NCBI RefSeq assembly: GCF_001555965.1
Contig: NZ_LSHX01000055.1
Location: 50,193 to 114,192 of the forward strand
Length of the DNA stretch: 64,000 nt
DNA from: Sphingomonas sp. CCH21-G11
GTDB taxonomy: Bacteria > Pseudomonadota > Alphaproteobacteria > Sphingomonadales > Sphingomonadaceae
Reading direction: 5' to 3'
Shown: positions 37,107 through 48,335 of the stretch, in pieces
Layout: each line of letters starts with the position of its first letter
Position numbering within the stretch: the stretch's first letter is position 1
Notes under the pieces: generated by a model
Told to the model about the DNA's origin: nothing
Database searches by the model: none
Seen by the model: only the letters and a program-made list of their open reading frames with translations
Made by a program: the position numbers and the translations under genes

Positions 37107-37922
37107 ATGGTAGCCCATTCCGGCCTGATCACCGTCATCGACCGCGCCGCGCGCAAGGCCGCGCCGCGCCTGCGCCGCGACTTCAACGAGGTCCAGCACC
37201 TGCAGGTCAGCCGCAAGGGACCGGCCGATTTCGTGTCGATGGCCGACAAGCGTGCCGAGCAGACGATCGTCGAGGAACTGCGCAAGGCGCGGCCCGACTG
37301 GGGCATGCTGCTCGAGGAAGGCGGCGAGGTCGCCGGCGATCCCGACAAGCCGCGCTTCATCGTCGATCCGCTGGATGGCACCAGCAACTTCCTGCACGGC
37401 ATCCCGCATTTCGCCATCTCCATCGCGGTCGAGGATCCGCGCGGGCCCCAGGGCAAGCCCGAGATCACCCATGGCCTCGTCTATCAACCGCTGACCGACG
37501 AGAGCTTCTGGGCCGAGAAGGGCCGCGGTGCGTGGCTGACCGACCAGCGGCTGCGGGTGTCGGCGCGCACCGAGTTGGCCGATGCGCTGATTGCGACGGG
37601 AATTCCGTTCCTGGGCCACGGCAATTTCGCCGAGTGGAGCCGCATTTTCGGCGCAGTTGCGCCCGAAGTCGCGGGCGTCCGGCGGTTCGGCTCGGCAGCG
37701 CTCGACCTTGCCTGGGTCGCGGCGGGGCGCTTCGACGGCTATTGGGAAAGCGGGCTCCAGCCGTGGGATGTCGCGGCCGGCATGTTGCTGGTCAAGGAAG
37801 CGGGCGGCTTCGTCACCGACTTTCGCGGGTCCGATCGGGCGATGGAGCGCAACGAGTTCCTGGCCGCCACCGACGGCCTGCATTCCAAGCTGCACAAGCT
37901 GGTTGCGACGTCGCTGCGCTAG
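37107..37922 (+). CDS. suhB: inositol-1-monophosphatase family protein
   Basis: A 271-residue lithium-sensitive phosphatase-fold enzyme. The metal site is seen in LLEEGGEVAGD (Glu70/71) and VDPLDGTSNFLHG with Asp87 and Asp90; the third metal Asp is in LQPWDVAAGMLLVKEAGG. Known members hydrolyse inositol phosphates, and in E. coli SuhB also joins rRNA antitermination complexes. The symbol is the usual one for the family; a CysQ-like role is less likely given the FxLHGIPHFAISIA region. Confidence 0.9.
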   Translation: MVAHSGLITVIDRAARKAAPRLRRDFNEVQHLQVSRKGPADFVSMADKRAEQTIVEELRKARPDWGMLLEEGGEVAGDPDKPRFIVDPLDGTSNFLHGIPHFAISIAVEDPRGPQGKPEITHGLVYQPLTDESFWAEKGRGAWLTDQRLRVSARTELADALIATGIPFLGHGNFAEWSRIFGAVAPEVAGVRRFGSAALDLAWVAAGRFDGYWESGLQPWDVAAGMLLVKEAGGFVTDFRGSDRAMERNEFLAATDGLHSKLHKLVATSLR

Positions 37923-37988
37923 ACGCGGCGCGCGCTGGGACCCGCGATTTTCGGGGCCGGGACCGCATGTTTTTTGCCGCCCGCGCCC

Positions 37989-38017
37989 TTGCTCCGCCAC
38001 CCCCATCGGCCTAGAAG
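37989..38017 (+). promoter_or_regulatory. possible nuo operon promoter
   Basis: TTGCTC at 37989-37994, a 17-nt spacer and TAGAAG at 38012-38017, about 33 nt before the nuoA start. Both boxes are imperfect. It is the best sigma70-like match in the 128-nt gap before nuoA. Confidence 0.3.
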
Positions 38018-38050
38018 CCGAGCGATATTCCGCAACCGCGAGAAGGTGCC

Positions 38051-38425
38051 TTGCCCGACCTGCTGCAATATCTGCCGATCCTGCTGTTCCTGGGCGTGGC
38101 GCTGGCGCTTTCCTGTGCGTTCGTGTTCCTGCCGATGGTGGTGTCGCGGCTGACCGGCACGCACCAGCCGACGCCGGAAAAGCTTGCCGAATATGAATGC
38201 GGCTTTCCCGCGTTCGAGGATTCGCGCAGCCAGTTCGACGTGCGCTTCTACCTTGTCGCGATTCTGTTCATCGTCTTCGATCTGGAGGCCGCATTCCTCT
38301 ATCCCTGGGCGGTGACGGTGTTCGACCTTGGCTGGGTCGCGTGGATTTCGATGATGATCTTCATCGGCGAACTGGCGCTGGGCCTGATCTATGCCTGGAA
38401 GGTCGGCGCGCTGGATTGGGAATGA
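38051..38425 (+). CDS. nuoA: NADH-quinone oxidoreductase subunit A
   Basis: A 124-residue membrane subunit of respiratory complex I with three helices. [20 protein letters not shown] followed by [20 protein letters not shown] is the NuoA signature. The start is a TTG with AGAAGG 4-9 nt upstream. Its stop overlaps the nuoB start (ATGA). It opens a 14-subunit nuo operon reading to 54656. Confidence 0.97.
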   Translation: MPDLLQYLPILLFLGVALALSCAFVFLPMVVSRLTGTHQPTPEKLAEYECGFPAFEDSRSQFDVRFYLVAILFIVFDLEAAFLYPWAVTVFDLGWVAWISMMIFIGELALGLIYAWKVGALDWE

Positions 38426-38973
38426 GTGAGATGAACCAGCTTAACCCCGCGGTGCCGGGTGATGCGATCGTCCCGCCGGACGTGCAGTTTTACAACGATC
38501 TGAACGGCGAATTGGGGGACAAGGGCTTCCTGGTCACCTCGACAGAGGACCTGTTCAACTGGGCGCGCACCGGCAGCCTGTGGTGGATGACCTTTGGCCT
38601 GGCGTGCTGCGCGGTCGAGATGATCCACGTCAACATGCCGCGCTATGACATGGAGCGGTTCGGCGTCGCCCCGCGCGCGTCCCCACGCCAGTCGGACGTG
38701 ATGATCGTGGCGGGCACGCTGTGCAACAAGATGGCACCGGCGCTGCGCCGGGTTTACGACCAGATGTCGGAGCCCAAATACGTTATCTCGATGGGCAGCT
38801 GCGCCAATGGCGGCGGCTATTACCACTACAGCTACAGCGTGGTGCGCGGCTGCGACCGGATCGTTCCGGTCGACATCTATGTCCCCGGCTGTCCGCCGAC
38901 CGCCGAGGCGCTGCTCTATGGCGTGATGCAGTTGCAGCGGAAGATCCGCCGTGTCGGGACGATCGAGCGGTGA
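38422..38973 (+). CDS. nuoB: NADH-quinone oxidoreductase subunit B
   Basis: A 183-residue subunit that carries cluster N2, the last iron-sulfur centre before quinone. The ligands are Cys62, Cys63, Cys127 and Cys157 ([32 protein letters not shown]). Start at 38422 overlaps nuoA. The stop overlaps the start of the next small gene (GTGA). Confidence 0.97.
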   Translation: MSEMNQLNPAVPGDAIVPPDVQFYNDLNGELGDKGFLVTSTEDLFNWARTGSLWWMTFGLACCAVEMIHVNMPRYDMERFGVAPRASPRQSDVMIVAGTLCNKMAPALRRVYDQMSEPKYVISMGSCANGGGYYHYSYSVVRGCDRIVPVDIYVPGCPPTAEALLYGVMQLQRKIRRVGTIER

Positions 38974-39218
38974 ACGCGCCTTCGTCATTCCTGGACAGGC
39001 CGACGCGCGTCACGAAGGCCAGCGCAACCGGTGCGACCGCCACGGGCGCGGGCGCGGTCGGCATGCTGGCCGGCGGCGCGCTGGCCGCGGGGTTCATCGC
39101 GCTGGGCGCGGTCGTCATCGGCCGGCTGATCGTCCGCCGCGCGCGCGTCGAGCGGCTTGAGGTCGGCGAACTGGTGATCCATCGCCTGACCCGTGTGGAG
39201 GAGGCGCGCGATGCTTAG
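38970..39218 (+). CDS. 82-residue small membrane protein between nuoB and nuoC
   Basis: A GTG at 38970 overlaps the nuoB stop (GTGA), and the TAG at 39216-39218 overlaps the nuoC start by 8 nt, so the gene is locked into the operon. The protein has a Thr/Ala/Gly-rich stretch leading to one membrane helix ([20 protein letters not shown]) and a basic, amphipathic end ([20 protein letters not shown]). It is not one of the 14 core subunits. Function unknown; an accessory or assembly role in complex I is inference from position. Confidence 0.65.
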   Translation: MNAPSSFLDRPTRVTKASATGATATGAGAVGMLAGGALAAGFIALGAVVIGRLIVRRARVERLEVGELVIHRLTRVEEARDA

Positions 39219-40143
39219 TTCGGCCCCCCGCTATGTCGCCAATGACGGCGTGATCGACACCGCGCGCGCCGCGCTGGGCGACATGATCGTCGAGGCGCAG
39301 GACCTGGTCGGCGAAGTGACGCTGACCGTGGTACGCGACCGCCTGGTCGAAGCGATGATATTGCTGCGCGATACGCCGGGCCTGGAATATCAGCAGCTGA
39401 TGGAGATTGCGGGGGTCGATTATCCCGCGCGGGCCGAGCGGTTCGACGTCTGCTACCATCTGCTCAGCCTGACGCGAAACCACCGCGTCCGCGTGCGCGT
39501 CACGACCGACGAAGTCGCGGCGGTGCCGTCGGTGACGGGGATCTGGCCGGTCGCGGGGTGGTTGGAGCGCGAAGTGTACGACATGTACGGCGTGCTGTTC
39601 GACGGCAATCCGGACCTGCGCCGCATCCTGACCGACTATGGCTTTCGCGGGCATCCGTTCCGCAAGGATTTCCCGCTGAGCGGGCATGTCGAGCTGCGCT
39701 ATTCCGAAGAGGCCAAGCGCGTCGTCTATGAACCGGTCAAGCTGGCGCAGGATTTCCGCACTTTCGACTTCCTGAGCCCCTGGGAGGGCGCGCAGTATGT
39801 GCTGCCGGGCGACGAGAAGGCACCCGCGCCGCCTGCACCTCCGCCGCCCGCTCCTGCGCCGCCGGCTGCGCCCGAGGCCAAAGGGGCGCCGACACCGGCA
39901 ACCGCTGATCAGGTCGCCAAGGCCGACGCATCGCCCGCGGTCGCGCCCGCGGTCAGCGAGGTCAAGACCACCGAGCATACCGGCCAGAGCGGTGCGGGCC
40001 AGCCGCATCCGGGCGACCTGCCCGCGGAAAAGCCCAAGGCCAAGCGCGCGCCACGCGCGAAGGCTGCCGATCCCGCGACCGAGGCGAAGCCGGCGGCAAA
40101 GCGCGCCCGCAAGCCCAAGGCCGAGCCGAAAGGGGAGGTGTGA
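39211..40143 (+). CDS. nuoC: NADH-quinone oxidoreductase subunit C with long disordered tail
   Basis: 310 residues from the ATG at 39211, preceded by GGAGGAGG; a GTG at 39193 is less likely. The 30-kDa subunit domain fills residues 1-200: [40 protein letters not shown] and [20 protein letters not shown]. Residues 201-310 are a low-complexity tail rich in Pro and Ala, then Lys and Ala (histone-like). Typical NuoC stops near residue 200-220. The tail's role is unknown; polyproline runs would need EF-P. Confidence 0.95.
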   Translation: MLSSAPRYVANDGVIDTARAALGDMIVEAQDLVGEVTLTVVRDRLVEAMILLRDTPGLEYQQLMEIAGVDYPARAERFDVCYHLLSLTRNHRVRVRVTTDEVAAVPSVTGIWPVAGWLEREVYDMYGVLFDGNPDLRRILTDYGFRGHPFRKDFPLSGHVELRYSEEAKRVVYEPVKLAQDFRTFDFLSPWEGAQYVLPGDEKAPAPPAPPPPAPAPPAAPEAKGAPTPATADQVAKADASPAVAPAVSEVKTTEHTGQSGAGQPHPGDLPAEKPKAKRAPRAKAADPATEAKPAAKRARKPKAEPKGEV

Positions 40144-40145
40144 CG

Positions 40146-40514
40146 ATGCCCGCACCTGAACCGATCGTGCTGGCGGACAAGCTGGCGGCGTTCGCGGATC
40201 ATTGGAATCCGCGCGTCATCGGCAGCTATAACGGCCATGAGCTGCGCGTTGCCAAGGTGCAGGGCGACTTCACCTGGCATGCCCATGCCGACACCGACGA
40301 ACTGTTCCTCGTCCTCAAGGGCGAGCTGGGGATCGAGTTTCGCGACGGCGTGCGCCGGCTGCGTGCGGGCGAAATGATCGTCGTGCCGCGCGGGACCGAG
40401 CATCGCCCGTTCGCCGAGGAAGAAGTCCACATGTTGATGATCGACCGCGAAGGCGAACCGAATACGGGCGACGCGCCCTCGCACCTGACCCGCGCCACGC
40501 TGGAGACCTTGTGA
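40146..40514 (+). CDS. small cupin-domain protein between nuoC and nuoD
   Basis: A 122-residue single cupin from the ATG at 40146 with AGGGGAGG well placed upstream. Motif 1 is [20 protein letters not shown] (two His and a Glu), motif 2 is [18 protein letters not shown] (third His). All four usual metal ligands are thus present. Its TGA shares an A with the nuoD ATG. Not a known complex I subunit. Similar cupins are common next to unrelated genes, so a link to complex I is only positional. Confidence 0.8.
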   Translation: MPAPEPIVLADKLAAFADHWNPRVIGSYNGHELRVAKVQGDFTWHAHADTDELFLVLKGELGIEFRDGVRRLRAGEMIVVPRGTEHRPFAEEEVHMLMIDREGEPNTGDAPSHLTRATLETL

Positions 40515-41746
40515 TGGCCGAGACGATCGACGCCACCGCGCCGGCGACCAGCGATGGCGCCGCCACCGACGAAGTGATGATCGAGAACTACACGATCAAC
40601 TTCGGCCCGCAGCACCCGGCCGCGCACGGCGTGCTGCGGCTGGTGATGGAGCTGGACGGCGAGATCGTCGAGCGGCTCGACCCGCATGTCGGCCTGCTCC
40701 ACCGCGGCACCGAAAAGCTGATCGAATACAAGACCTATACCCAGGCGATCCCCTATTTCGACCGGCTCGATTACTGTTCGCCGATGTGCATGGAGCACAG
40801 CTTCGTGCTGGCGGTCGAAAAGCTGCTCGACCTGGAGGTGCCGCTGCGCGCGCAATATCTGCGCGTATTCTTCGCCGAGCTGACGCGCATCAAGAACCAC
40901 ATGCTCAACCTGGGCTCACACGTCATGGACGTCGGCGCGATGACGCCCAATCTGTGGATGTTCGAGCTGCGCGAAGACTGCATGAACTTCTACGAGCGTG
41001 CGTCGGGTGCGCGGATGCACGCCAATTATTTCCGCGTCGGCGGCGTGCACCAGGACGTGCCGCTGAAGCTGCTGACCGACATTGCCGACTGGCTCGACAC
41101 CCGCCTGCCGCGCCTGTTCGAGGACGCGATCAGCCTGGTCGCCGAAAACCGCATCTTCAAGCAGCGCAATGTCGACATCGCCATCGTCAGCCGCGAGGAT
41201 GCGATCAAATGGGGCTTTTCCGGCCCGATGATCCGCGCCGCGGGCATCCCGTGGGATCTGCGCAAGTCGCAGCCCTATGACGTCTATGACCGCATGGAGT
41301 TCGACGTGCCGGTCGGCACGCGCGGCGACTGCTACGACCGGTTCATGGTGCGGGTCGAGGAGGTTCGCCAGTCGGCGCGGATCATGAAGCAGTGCCTGGC
41401 GCAAATGCCCGAAGGCCCGGTGATGACGCTCGATCGCAAGGTCGGCCCGCCGCCGCGCGGCGAGATGAAGCGCTCGATGGAGGCGCTCATCCACCACTTC
41501 AAGCTCTATACCGAGGGCTATCACGTCCCCGCCGGCGAAGTATATGTCGCGACCGAAAGCCCCAAGGGCGAGTTCGGCGTCTATCTGGTCAGCGACGGCA
41601 CCAACAAGCCCTATCGCTGCAAGATCCGCCCGACCGCGTTCAGCCATTTGCAGGCCATGGACTTCATGTCGCGCGGCCACATGCTGGCGGATACGACCGC
41701 GATCCTTGGCGCGATGGACATCGTGTTCGGGGAGTGTGACCGGTGA
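40514..41746 (+). CDS. nuoD: NADH-quinone oxidoreductase subunit D
   Basis: A 410-residue 49-kDa subunit, related to [NiFe] hydrogenase large subunits, forming the quinone pocket with NuoB. Seen: [49 protein letters not shown] and the conserved end ([20 protein letters not shown]). The first 20 residues are a poorly conserved lead. Start chosen at ATG 40514, overlapping the cupin stop. The stop overlaps the next small gene (GTGA). Confidence 0.97.
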   Translation: MAETIDATAPATSDGAATDEVMIENYTINFGPQHPAAHGVLRLVMELDGEIVERLDPHVGLLHRGTEKLIEYKTYTQAIPYFDRLDYCSPMCMEHSFVLAVEKLLDLEVPLRAQYLRVFFAELTRIKNHMLNLGSHVMDVGAMTPNLWMFELREDCMNFYERASGARMHANYFRVGGVHQDVPLKLLTDIADWLDTRLPRLFEDAISLVAENRIFKQRNVDIAIVSREDAIKWGFSGPMIRAAGIPWDLRKSQPYDVYDRMEFDVPVGTRGDCYDRFMVRVEEVRQSARIMKQCLAQMPEGPVMTLDRKVGPPPRGEMKRSMEALIHHFKLYTEGYHVPAGEVYVATESPKGEFGVYLVSDGTNKPYRCKIRPTAFSHLQAMDFMSRGHMLADTTAILGAMDIVFGECDR

Positions 41747-41997
41747 GCGAGGTTCAAGTTTCTCCTTGGCTTCCCACAGAGGAGGAACGTCGCCGCCGCG
41801 AGCTTAGAGAAGCATATATGTTGCTCGGTTTGTTTTCGCTGATGGCGCTGGGCGCTGCGGATCGACTGGGCGATAAACTCGTCAAGTCGAGCTGGAGCGT
41901 CGGAGACTGGAGTAGCGCTGTCGTGTCGCTGCTTGTGTTCGGCGCTTGGGTTATCCGGCTCGGGATGGTGGTTAAACTAAGGCGGGCAAATGGCTGA
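41743..41997 (+). CDS. 84-residue small membrane protein, lower GC, between nuoD and nuoE
   Basis: A GTG at 41743 overlaps the nuoD stop and its own stop overlaps nuoE by 8 nt. A charged N-terminus ([14 protein letters not shown]) leads to one helix ([17 protein letters not shown]) and a second ([19 protein letters not shown]), ending in RRANG. Base composition and codon use differ from its neighbours: rare TTA, CTA, AGA and ATA codons occur in a stretch otherwise near 65% GC. It is not a standard nuo gene. Possibly recently acquired; function unknown. Confidence 0.65.
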   Translation: MSEVQVSPWLPTEEERRRRELREAYMLLGLFSLMALGAADRLGDKLVKSSWSVGDWSSAVVSLLVFGAWVIRLGMVVKLRRANG

Positions 41998-42661
41998 CAC
42001 ACCCAACCTCCCCTCCGAAGCGGAAGTCCGCGCGCGGTGGGCGTCGTTCGAGTGGTCGATCGACAATGCGGTCAAGGCGCGCGAGATCGTCGCGCGCTAT
42101 CCGGCCGGGCGCCAGCAATCGGCGACGTTGCCGCTGCTCGACCTGGCCCAGCGCCAGGTGGGGGCGGAGACCAGCACCCAGGGCTGGCTACCCGTGCCGG
42201 TGATCGAATATGTCGCCGCGTATCTGGGGATGCCCTATATGCGCGTGTTCGAGGTCGCGACGTTCTACACCATGTACAATCTGGCCCCGGTCGGTCGCTA
42301 TCACGTCCAGGTGTGCGGCACGACGCCGTGCATGTTGCGCGGCTCTGACGATGTGTTCCAGGCGTGCCAGGACAAGGGACTGGCCAAGGGCAAGACGACC
42401 GCGGACGGCCTGTTCACGCTGACCGAAGTCGAGTGCATGGGCAATTGCGCGTCCGCGCCCATGGTCCAGATCAACGACGACAACTACGAAGACCTGACCT
42501 ATGATCGCATGGCCGCGATCCTCGACGCGCTGGCAAAGGGCGAAGCGCCCCGGCCCGGCACGCAGGAGCCCGGCCGCCACACCGTCGAGCCGCTGGGCGG
42601 CCCGACGACGCTGACCGCGATGGTTGCCGAAAACCACGATTATCGGAAGGAATGGGCATGA
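41990..42661 (+). CDS. nuoE: NADH-quinone oxidoreductase subunit E
   Basis: A 223-residue 24-kDa subunit. It binds [2Fe-2S] cluster N1a through Cys109, Cys114, Cys149 and Cys153 (VCGTTPCML and VECMGNCASAP). FEVATFYTMYNLAPVG is typical. A Pro/Thr-containing tail of about 40 residues follows the thioredoxin-like fold. Its TGA overlaps the ATG of the next small gene. Confidence 0.96.
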   Translation: MADTPNLPSEAEVRARWASFEWSIDNAVKAREIVARYPAGRQQSATLPLLDLAQRQVGAETSTQGWLPVPVIEYVAAYLGMPYMRVFEVATFYTMYNLAPVGRYHVQVCGTTPCMLRGSDDVFQACQDKGLAKGKTTADGLFTLTEVECMGNCASAPMVQINDDNYEDLTYDRMAAILDALAKGEAPRPGTQEPGRHTVEPLGGPTTLTAMVAENHDYRKEWA

Positions 42662-42828
42662 GCGCGAAGGACAAGAACCTGATCGTCACCATCCTGGCGA
42701 TCATCGGCGGCATCGTCGTGCTCGGCTGGGTGCTGAAGCTGACCTTCAACCTGCTCGGGCCGCTGCTGGTGATCGGCCTGGCGGTGGTCGTCTATCTGTG
42801 GATGACCAAGGACAAGGGGCGGCGGTGA
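42658..42828 (+). CDS. 56-residue hydrophobic small protein between nuoE and nuoF
   Basis: ATG at 42658 overlaps the nuoE stop (ATGA); TGA at 42826-42828 shares its A with the next ATG. The protein is MSAKDKN followed by two close hydrophobic helices (LIVTILAIIGGIVVLGWVL and LLGPLLVIGLAVVVYLWM) and a basic end TKDKGRR. Both ends are charged and lysine-rich, so they likely stay in the cytoplasm. Its tight overlaps on both sides argue it is translated. Not a core subunit; function unknown. Confidence 0.65.
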   Translation: MSAKDKNLIVTILAIIGGIVVLGWVLKLTFNLLGPLLVIGLAVVVYLWMTKDKGRR

Positions 42829-43057
42829 TGCCCGAAGAAGCGGAAATCCTGAACTTCATCGGCGAGCAGTTTCTTCGCCTCAACGGCCGCCTCGATCGCA
42901 TCGAGAGCGACCTGGGCGACATCAAGCTGCGCGTCACCGCGAGCGAGGAGCATATGGCATCGATGATGATGTCGATCGCCGGCATCAATTCGCGCATGGA
43001 CAAGATGGACGCACGGCTGGCGCGGGTCGAGCGCCGCCTTGATTTGACGGATGCCGG

Positions 43058-43061
<4 letters not shown>
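42828..43061 (+). CDS. 77-residue coiled-coil protein between nuoE and nuoF
   Basis: ATG at 42828 shares its A with the previous stop, and its TGA overlaps the nuoF ATG. The sequence is a heptad-type coiled coil throughout: [33 protein letters not shown], then [20 protein letters not shown]. It resembles short trimeric coiled-coil hypotheticals found as antitoxin-like or scaffold proteins, but no specific family is recognised. It follows a membrane mini-protein with which it might form a pair. Confidence 0.65.
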
Positions 43062-44364
<1,303 letters not shown>

Positions 44365-44365
<1 letters not shown>

Positions 44366-46371
44366 TGCCTAAACTTACCGTAGACGGAATCGAAGTCGAA
44401 GTGCCGCAGGGCGCGACCGTGCTTCAGGCGTGCGAGGCGGCGGGGAAGGAGATTCCGCGCTTCTGCTATCATGAGCGGCTGTCGATCGCCGGCAATTGCC
44501 GGATGTGCCTGGTCGAGGTGAAGCCCGGGCCGCCCAAGCCGCAGGCGTCGTGCGCGCTGCCCGCCGCCGACAATCAGGAAATCCGCACCGATTCAGCGAT
44601 GGTGAAGGCCGCGCGCGAAGGGGTGATGGAGTTCCTGCTGATCAACCACCCGCTCGACTGCCCGATCTGTGACCAGGGCGGCGAGTGCGACCTGCAGGAT
44701 CAGTCGGTCGCTTACGGCCGGGGCGCCAGCCGCTATACCGAGAACAAGCGCGCGGTGACCGAGAAGTACATGGGTCCGATCGTCAAGACGGTGATGACGC
44801 GCTGCATTCAGTGCACGCGCTGCGTCCGCTTTGCCGAGGAAGTCGCGGGTGTCGAGGAGATCGGCGCGATCTATCGCGGCGAGAATATGCAAATCACCAG
44901 CTATCTGGAAAAGGCGGTGACAAGCGAATTGTCGGGCAATGTCGTCGACCTGTGCCCGGTCGGCGCGCTGACGTCCAAGCCCTATGCGTTCGAGGCGCGG
45001 CCCTGGGAGCTCAAGAAGAACCTGGCCATCGACGTCATGGACGCGGTCGGCACCAATATCCGCCTCGACAGCCGTGGGCGCGCGGTGCTGCGCGTGCTGC
45101 CACGCATCAACGAGGACGTGAACGAGGAATGGGCGCACGACAAGACGCGCCACCATGTCGACGGCCTGGCGCGCAAGCGGCTTGACCGGCCCTATGTGCG
45201 CCGCGACGGCAAGCTGGTGCCCGCGACCTGGGAAGAAGCGTTCGATGTGATCGCCGATCGCGCCAAGGCGGCGGGCTCGAGCGTCGCGGCGATCGCCGGC
45301 GACCTGCTCGATTGCGAAACGATGTTCGCCGCCAAATTGCTGGTCAATGCGCTCGGATCGACGCTGCTTGAGGGGCGGCAGACCGGCATGGCCTATGACG
45401 TCACCAATCTGGGTGCGGTCGCGTTCAACACGACGATTGCGGGCGTCGAGGACGCGGACGCGATCCTGCTGGTCGGCAGCAATCTGCGCTGGGAAGCGCC
45501 GCTGATCAACACGCGCGTGCGCAAGGCGATCAAGCGCGGCGCCAAGGTGTTCGCGATCGGGCCGGAGGTTGATCTGACCTATCCCGTGACGTGGCTGGGC
45601 AACGACCTGTCGCTGCTCAACAAGCTGCCGGATGCGGTGGCCCAAGCGTTTGGCGCGGCGCAGCGGCCGGTGGTGATGGTCGGGCCGGGCGCGCTCAAGC
45701 AGGGCTTTGGCGGTGCGCTGGCGTTGGTCAATCCGCTCAATCTGGTGCGAGACGGCTGGAACGGCTTCAACGTCGTCCATATCGCCGCAGCGCGGATGGG
45801 TGGGCTGATGCTCGGCTATGCGCAGGCGGGCGGCATTTCCGACATCGTTGCGGCCGCGCCCAAGCTCGCCTTTTTCCTGGGCGCGGACGAAGTGGATTTC
45901 ACGGGCTTTGCGGGCAGCTTCAAGGTGTTTATCGGCCATCATGGTGACAAGGGCGCACACGCCGCCGACGTGATCCTGCCGGCGGCGAGCTATGCCGAGA
46001 AGAACGGCACCTACGTCAACCTGGAAGGCCGCGTGCAGTTCAGCAACCGCGCCGCCTTCCCGCCGGGGGACGCGCGTGAGGATTGGACGATCCTGCGCGC
46101 GCTGTCGGAGCGGCTGGGCCACACGCTGCAGTTCGACACGTTCGACCAGTTGCGTGGCCAGATGGCGAAGGCGGTGCCGGCGCTAGGTGAGGAAGGGCTG
46201 GTCCGCTACGACTGGAATCCGCCCGCGCTCGATGCGGTGGCGGCCGGTGAAGTGACCTATCCGATCACCGACTTCTACCTGACCAACGCCATCTGCCGCG
46301 CCAGCCCGACGATGCAGCGCTGCTCGGCCGAACTGATCCACGGCCAGGATTTCGCGGAGGCGGCGGAATGA
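44365..46371 (+). CDS. nuoG: NADH-quinone oxidoreductase subunit G
   Basis: A 668-residue 75-kDa subunit. The N-terminal ferredoxin domain holds [20 protein letters not shown], then [20 protein letters not shown] and [19 protein letters not shown] for clusters N1b, N5 and N4. The C-terminal molybdopterin-oxidoreductase-like domain carries no cofactor in complex I. Length is normal for alphaproteobacteria. A 115-nt gap with a palindromic repeat follows. Confidence 0.97.
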
Positions 46372-46389
46372 CCCTGCACCTGGCCTCTC

Positions 46390-46467
46390 CCGTTCGTGTC
46401 GAGCGCAGTCGAGACACGTTGGCATTGCGTTCCGTCCCCGTATCTCGACTTCGCTCGACACGAACGG
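46390..46467. repeat. family C palindromic repeat between nuoG and nuoH
   Basis: CCGTTCGTGTCGAGCGCAGT opens and TTCGCTCGACACGAACGG closes, with GTATCTCGACT between; it can form a long hairpin. The same unit is at 14581-14637 and 48968-49023. It occupies most of the 115-nt gap between nuoG and nuoH and would be in the mRNA. Confidence 0.8.
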
Positions 46468-46486
46468 CGAGAGGAGCGAGCGCGAA

Positions 46487-47668
46487 ATGACCGAGTTTTT
46501 CCAGACCTCCGCCGGCTGGTCCTTCGAAGCCGCCTGGTTCACCGCGACGATCATCGGCATCCTGCTGATCGCGTTCCCGGTCATGCTGGCGGTCGCGATG
46601 ATCATCTATGCCGACCGCAAGATCTGGGCGGCGATGGCGCTGCGCAAGGGGCCGAACGTGGTCGGCCCGTTCGGGCTGCTCCAGTCGTTCGCCGATGGTC
46701 TCAAGGTGTTCCTGCAGGAAACGATCATCCCTTCGGGGGCCAACCGCGGGCTGTTCCTGCTCGCGCCGATCATCACCTTCACCATCGCGCTGATCGTGTG
46801 GGCGGTGGTGCCGTTCGATGTCGGCGTCGTGCTGTCCGACATCAATGTCGGGCTGCTCTATGTGCTCGCCGCGTCGTCGCTCGGCGTTTATGGCATCATT
46901 CTGGCGGGCTGGTCGTCCAACTCGAAATACCCGTTTTTCTCGGCGATCCGCGCGGCGGCGCAGATGGTGTCCTATGAAGTCGCGATCGGCTTCGTGCTGA
47001 TCTCGGTCGTGCTGTGGGCCGGCACCTTCAACCTGTCGGGCATTGTCGAGGCGCAGCGCAATGTGATGGGGACGCCGGTCAACGGCTTCTTCCCCAACCC
47101 GCTGTTGTTTCCGATGGCGGTGGTGTTCTTTATCTCTTCGCTCGCCGAGACGCAGCGCGCGCCGTTCGACCTGACCGAAGCAGAAAGCGAGCTGGTTGCG
47201 GGATACCAGACCGAATATTCGTCGATGGCGTTCGCGCTCTACTGGCTGGGCGAATACGCCAACGTGATCCTGATGTGCGTGCTCAACGCCACCCTGTTCT
47301 GGGGCGGCTATCTGCCGCCGTTCGACTGGGCGCCGCTTTATGCCGTGCCGGGCATCATCTGGCTGTTCGTCAAGATGCTCGCCTTTTTCTTCCTGTTCAG
47401 CTGGGTGAAGGCGACGGTGCCGCGCTATCGCTATGACCAGCTGATGCGGCTGGGCTGGAAAATCTTCCTGCCGCTGTCGCTGCTGTTCGTCTTCCTGGTG
47501 TCGGGTTTCCTCATGCTGACGCGCGTCGGGACTGAATGCGCCCCCGCCGATCGCATGTATGTCAGCGGTGCCAATATCAGGGGCGTCGACGTCCGCGTCG
47601 ATCCGCCGCGCTACCCGGCCGACGGCATTTGCCGCGACAAGCTTTTCAACGGAAAGTCGAGCCAATGA
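46487..47668 (+). CDS. nuoH: NADH-quinone oxidoreductase subunit H, C-terminally extended
   Basis: A 393-residue membrane subunit forming the quinone-side entrance. [20 protein letters not shown], the conserved [20 protein letters not shown] and the last helix ([18 protein letters not shown]) are seen. After that helix about 50 more residues follow, hydrophilic and with two Cys ([19 protein letters not shown] ... [18 protein letters not shown]). Typical bacterial NuoH stops within a few residues of the last helix. The stop overlaps nuoI (ATGA). Confidence 0.97.
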   Translation: MTEFFQTSAGWSFEAAWFTATIIGILLIAFPVMLAVAMIIYADRKIWAAMALRKGPNVVGPFGLLQSFADGLKVFLQETIIPSGANRGLFLLAPIITFTIALIVWAVVPFDVGVVLSDINVGLLYVLAASSLGVYGIILAGWSSNSKYPFFSAIRAAAQMVSYEVAIGFVLISVVLWAGTFNLSGIVEAQRNVMGTPVNGFFPNPLLFPMAVVFFISSLAETQRAPFDLTEAESELVAGYQTEYSSMAFALYWLGEYANVILMCVLNATLFWGGYLPPFDWAPLYAVPGIIWLFVKMLAFFFLFSWVKATVPRYRYDQLMRLGWKIFLPLSLLFVFLVSGFLMLTRVGTECAPADRMYVSGANIRGVDVRVDPPRYPADGICRDKLFNGKSSQ

Positions 47669-48150
47669 GCCTCGCCCAGACCCTTCGTTCGTTCACGCTC
47701 TATGAGTTCGTGAAGGCGCACGCGCTGACGCTGCGCTACTTCTTCAAGAAGAAGGCGACGATCAACTATCCGTACGAAAAGAACCCGATCTCGGCGCGGT
47801 TCCGTGGGGAACATGCGCTGCGTCGCTATCCCAATGGCGAGGAGCGCTGCATCGCGTGCAAACTGTGCGAGGCGGTGTGCCCGGCGCTCGCCATCACGAT
47901 CGAGGCCGAGCCGCGCGAGGACGGCAGCCGCCGCACGACGCGCTACGACATCGACATGGTCAAGTGCATCTATTGCGGGCTGTGCCAGGAAGCGTGCCCG
48001 GTTGACGCGATTGTCGAAGGGCCGAATTTCGAGTTCGCCACCGAAACGCGCGAAGAATTGATCTATCACAAGGAAAAGCTGCTGGCGAACGGTGACCGTT
48101 GGGAGCAGGCGATCGCCGCGAACCTTGCCGCCGACGCGCCCTATCGGTAA
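47665..48150 (+). CDS. nuoI: NADH-quinone oxidoreductase subunit I
   Basis: A 161-residue subunit with two 4Fe-4S ferredoxin motifs for clusters N6a and N6b: [16 protein letters not shown] and [16 protein letters not shown]. The N-terminal amphipathic helix and [20 protein letters not shown] are conserved. A repeat-containing gap of 185 nt follows before nuoJ. Confidence 0.98.
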   Translation: MSLAQTLRSFTLYEFVKAHALTLRYFFKKKATINYPYEKNPISARFRGEHALRRYPNGEERCIACKLCEAVCPALAITIEAEPREDGSRRTTRYDIDMVKCIYCGLCQEACPVDAIVEGPNFEFATETREELIYHKEKLLANGDRWEQAIAANLAADAPYR

Positions 48151-48189
48151 GCGGCCAGCATCAAAGGGCTCGCAATGATTCAAACCACT

Positions 48190-48315
48190 CGCGTCGCCCC
48201 AGCGAAAGGGCCCCCGCAAAGTAATGCTTTGCGGGGATCCCCGAAGGCTGGGGCCTCAATCCGGCAGGGTGCGTCCTTGCGGCACGAGACCCCGGCCTTT
48301 GCCGGGGTGACGAAC
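48190..48315. repeat. palindromic repeats between nuoI and nuoJ
   Basis: Contains a strong hairpin CCCCCGCAAAG-TAATG-CTTTGCGGGG at 48211-48236, also present at 49452-49477 between nuoK and nuoL, plus flanking CCCCAGCG.../...GCTGGGGCC arms and, at about 48288-48315, GACCCCGGCC...GGCCGGGGT-like sequence (CCCCGGCCTTTGCCGGGG). It fills the gap; no gene is seen. Confidence 0.75.
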
Positions 48316-48335
48316 CTTGTTCGCCGGGGGAATGC

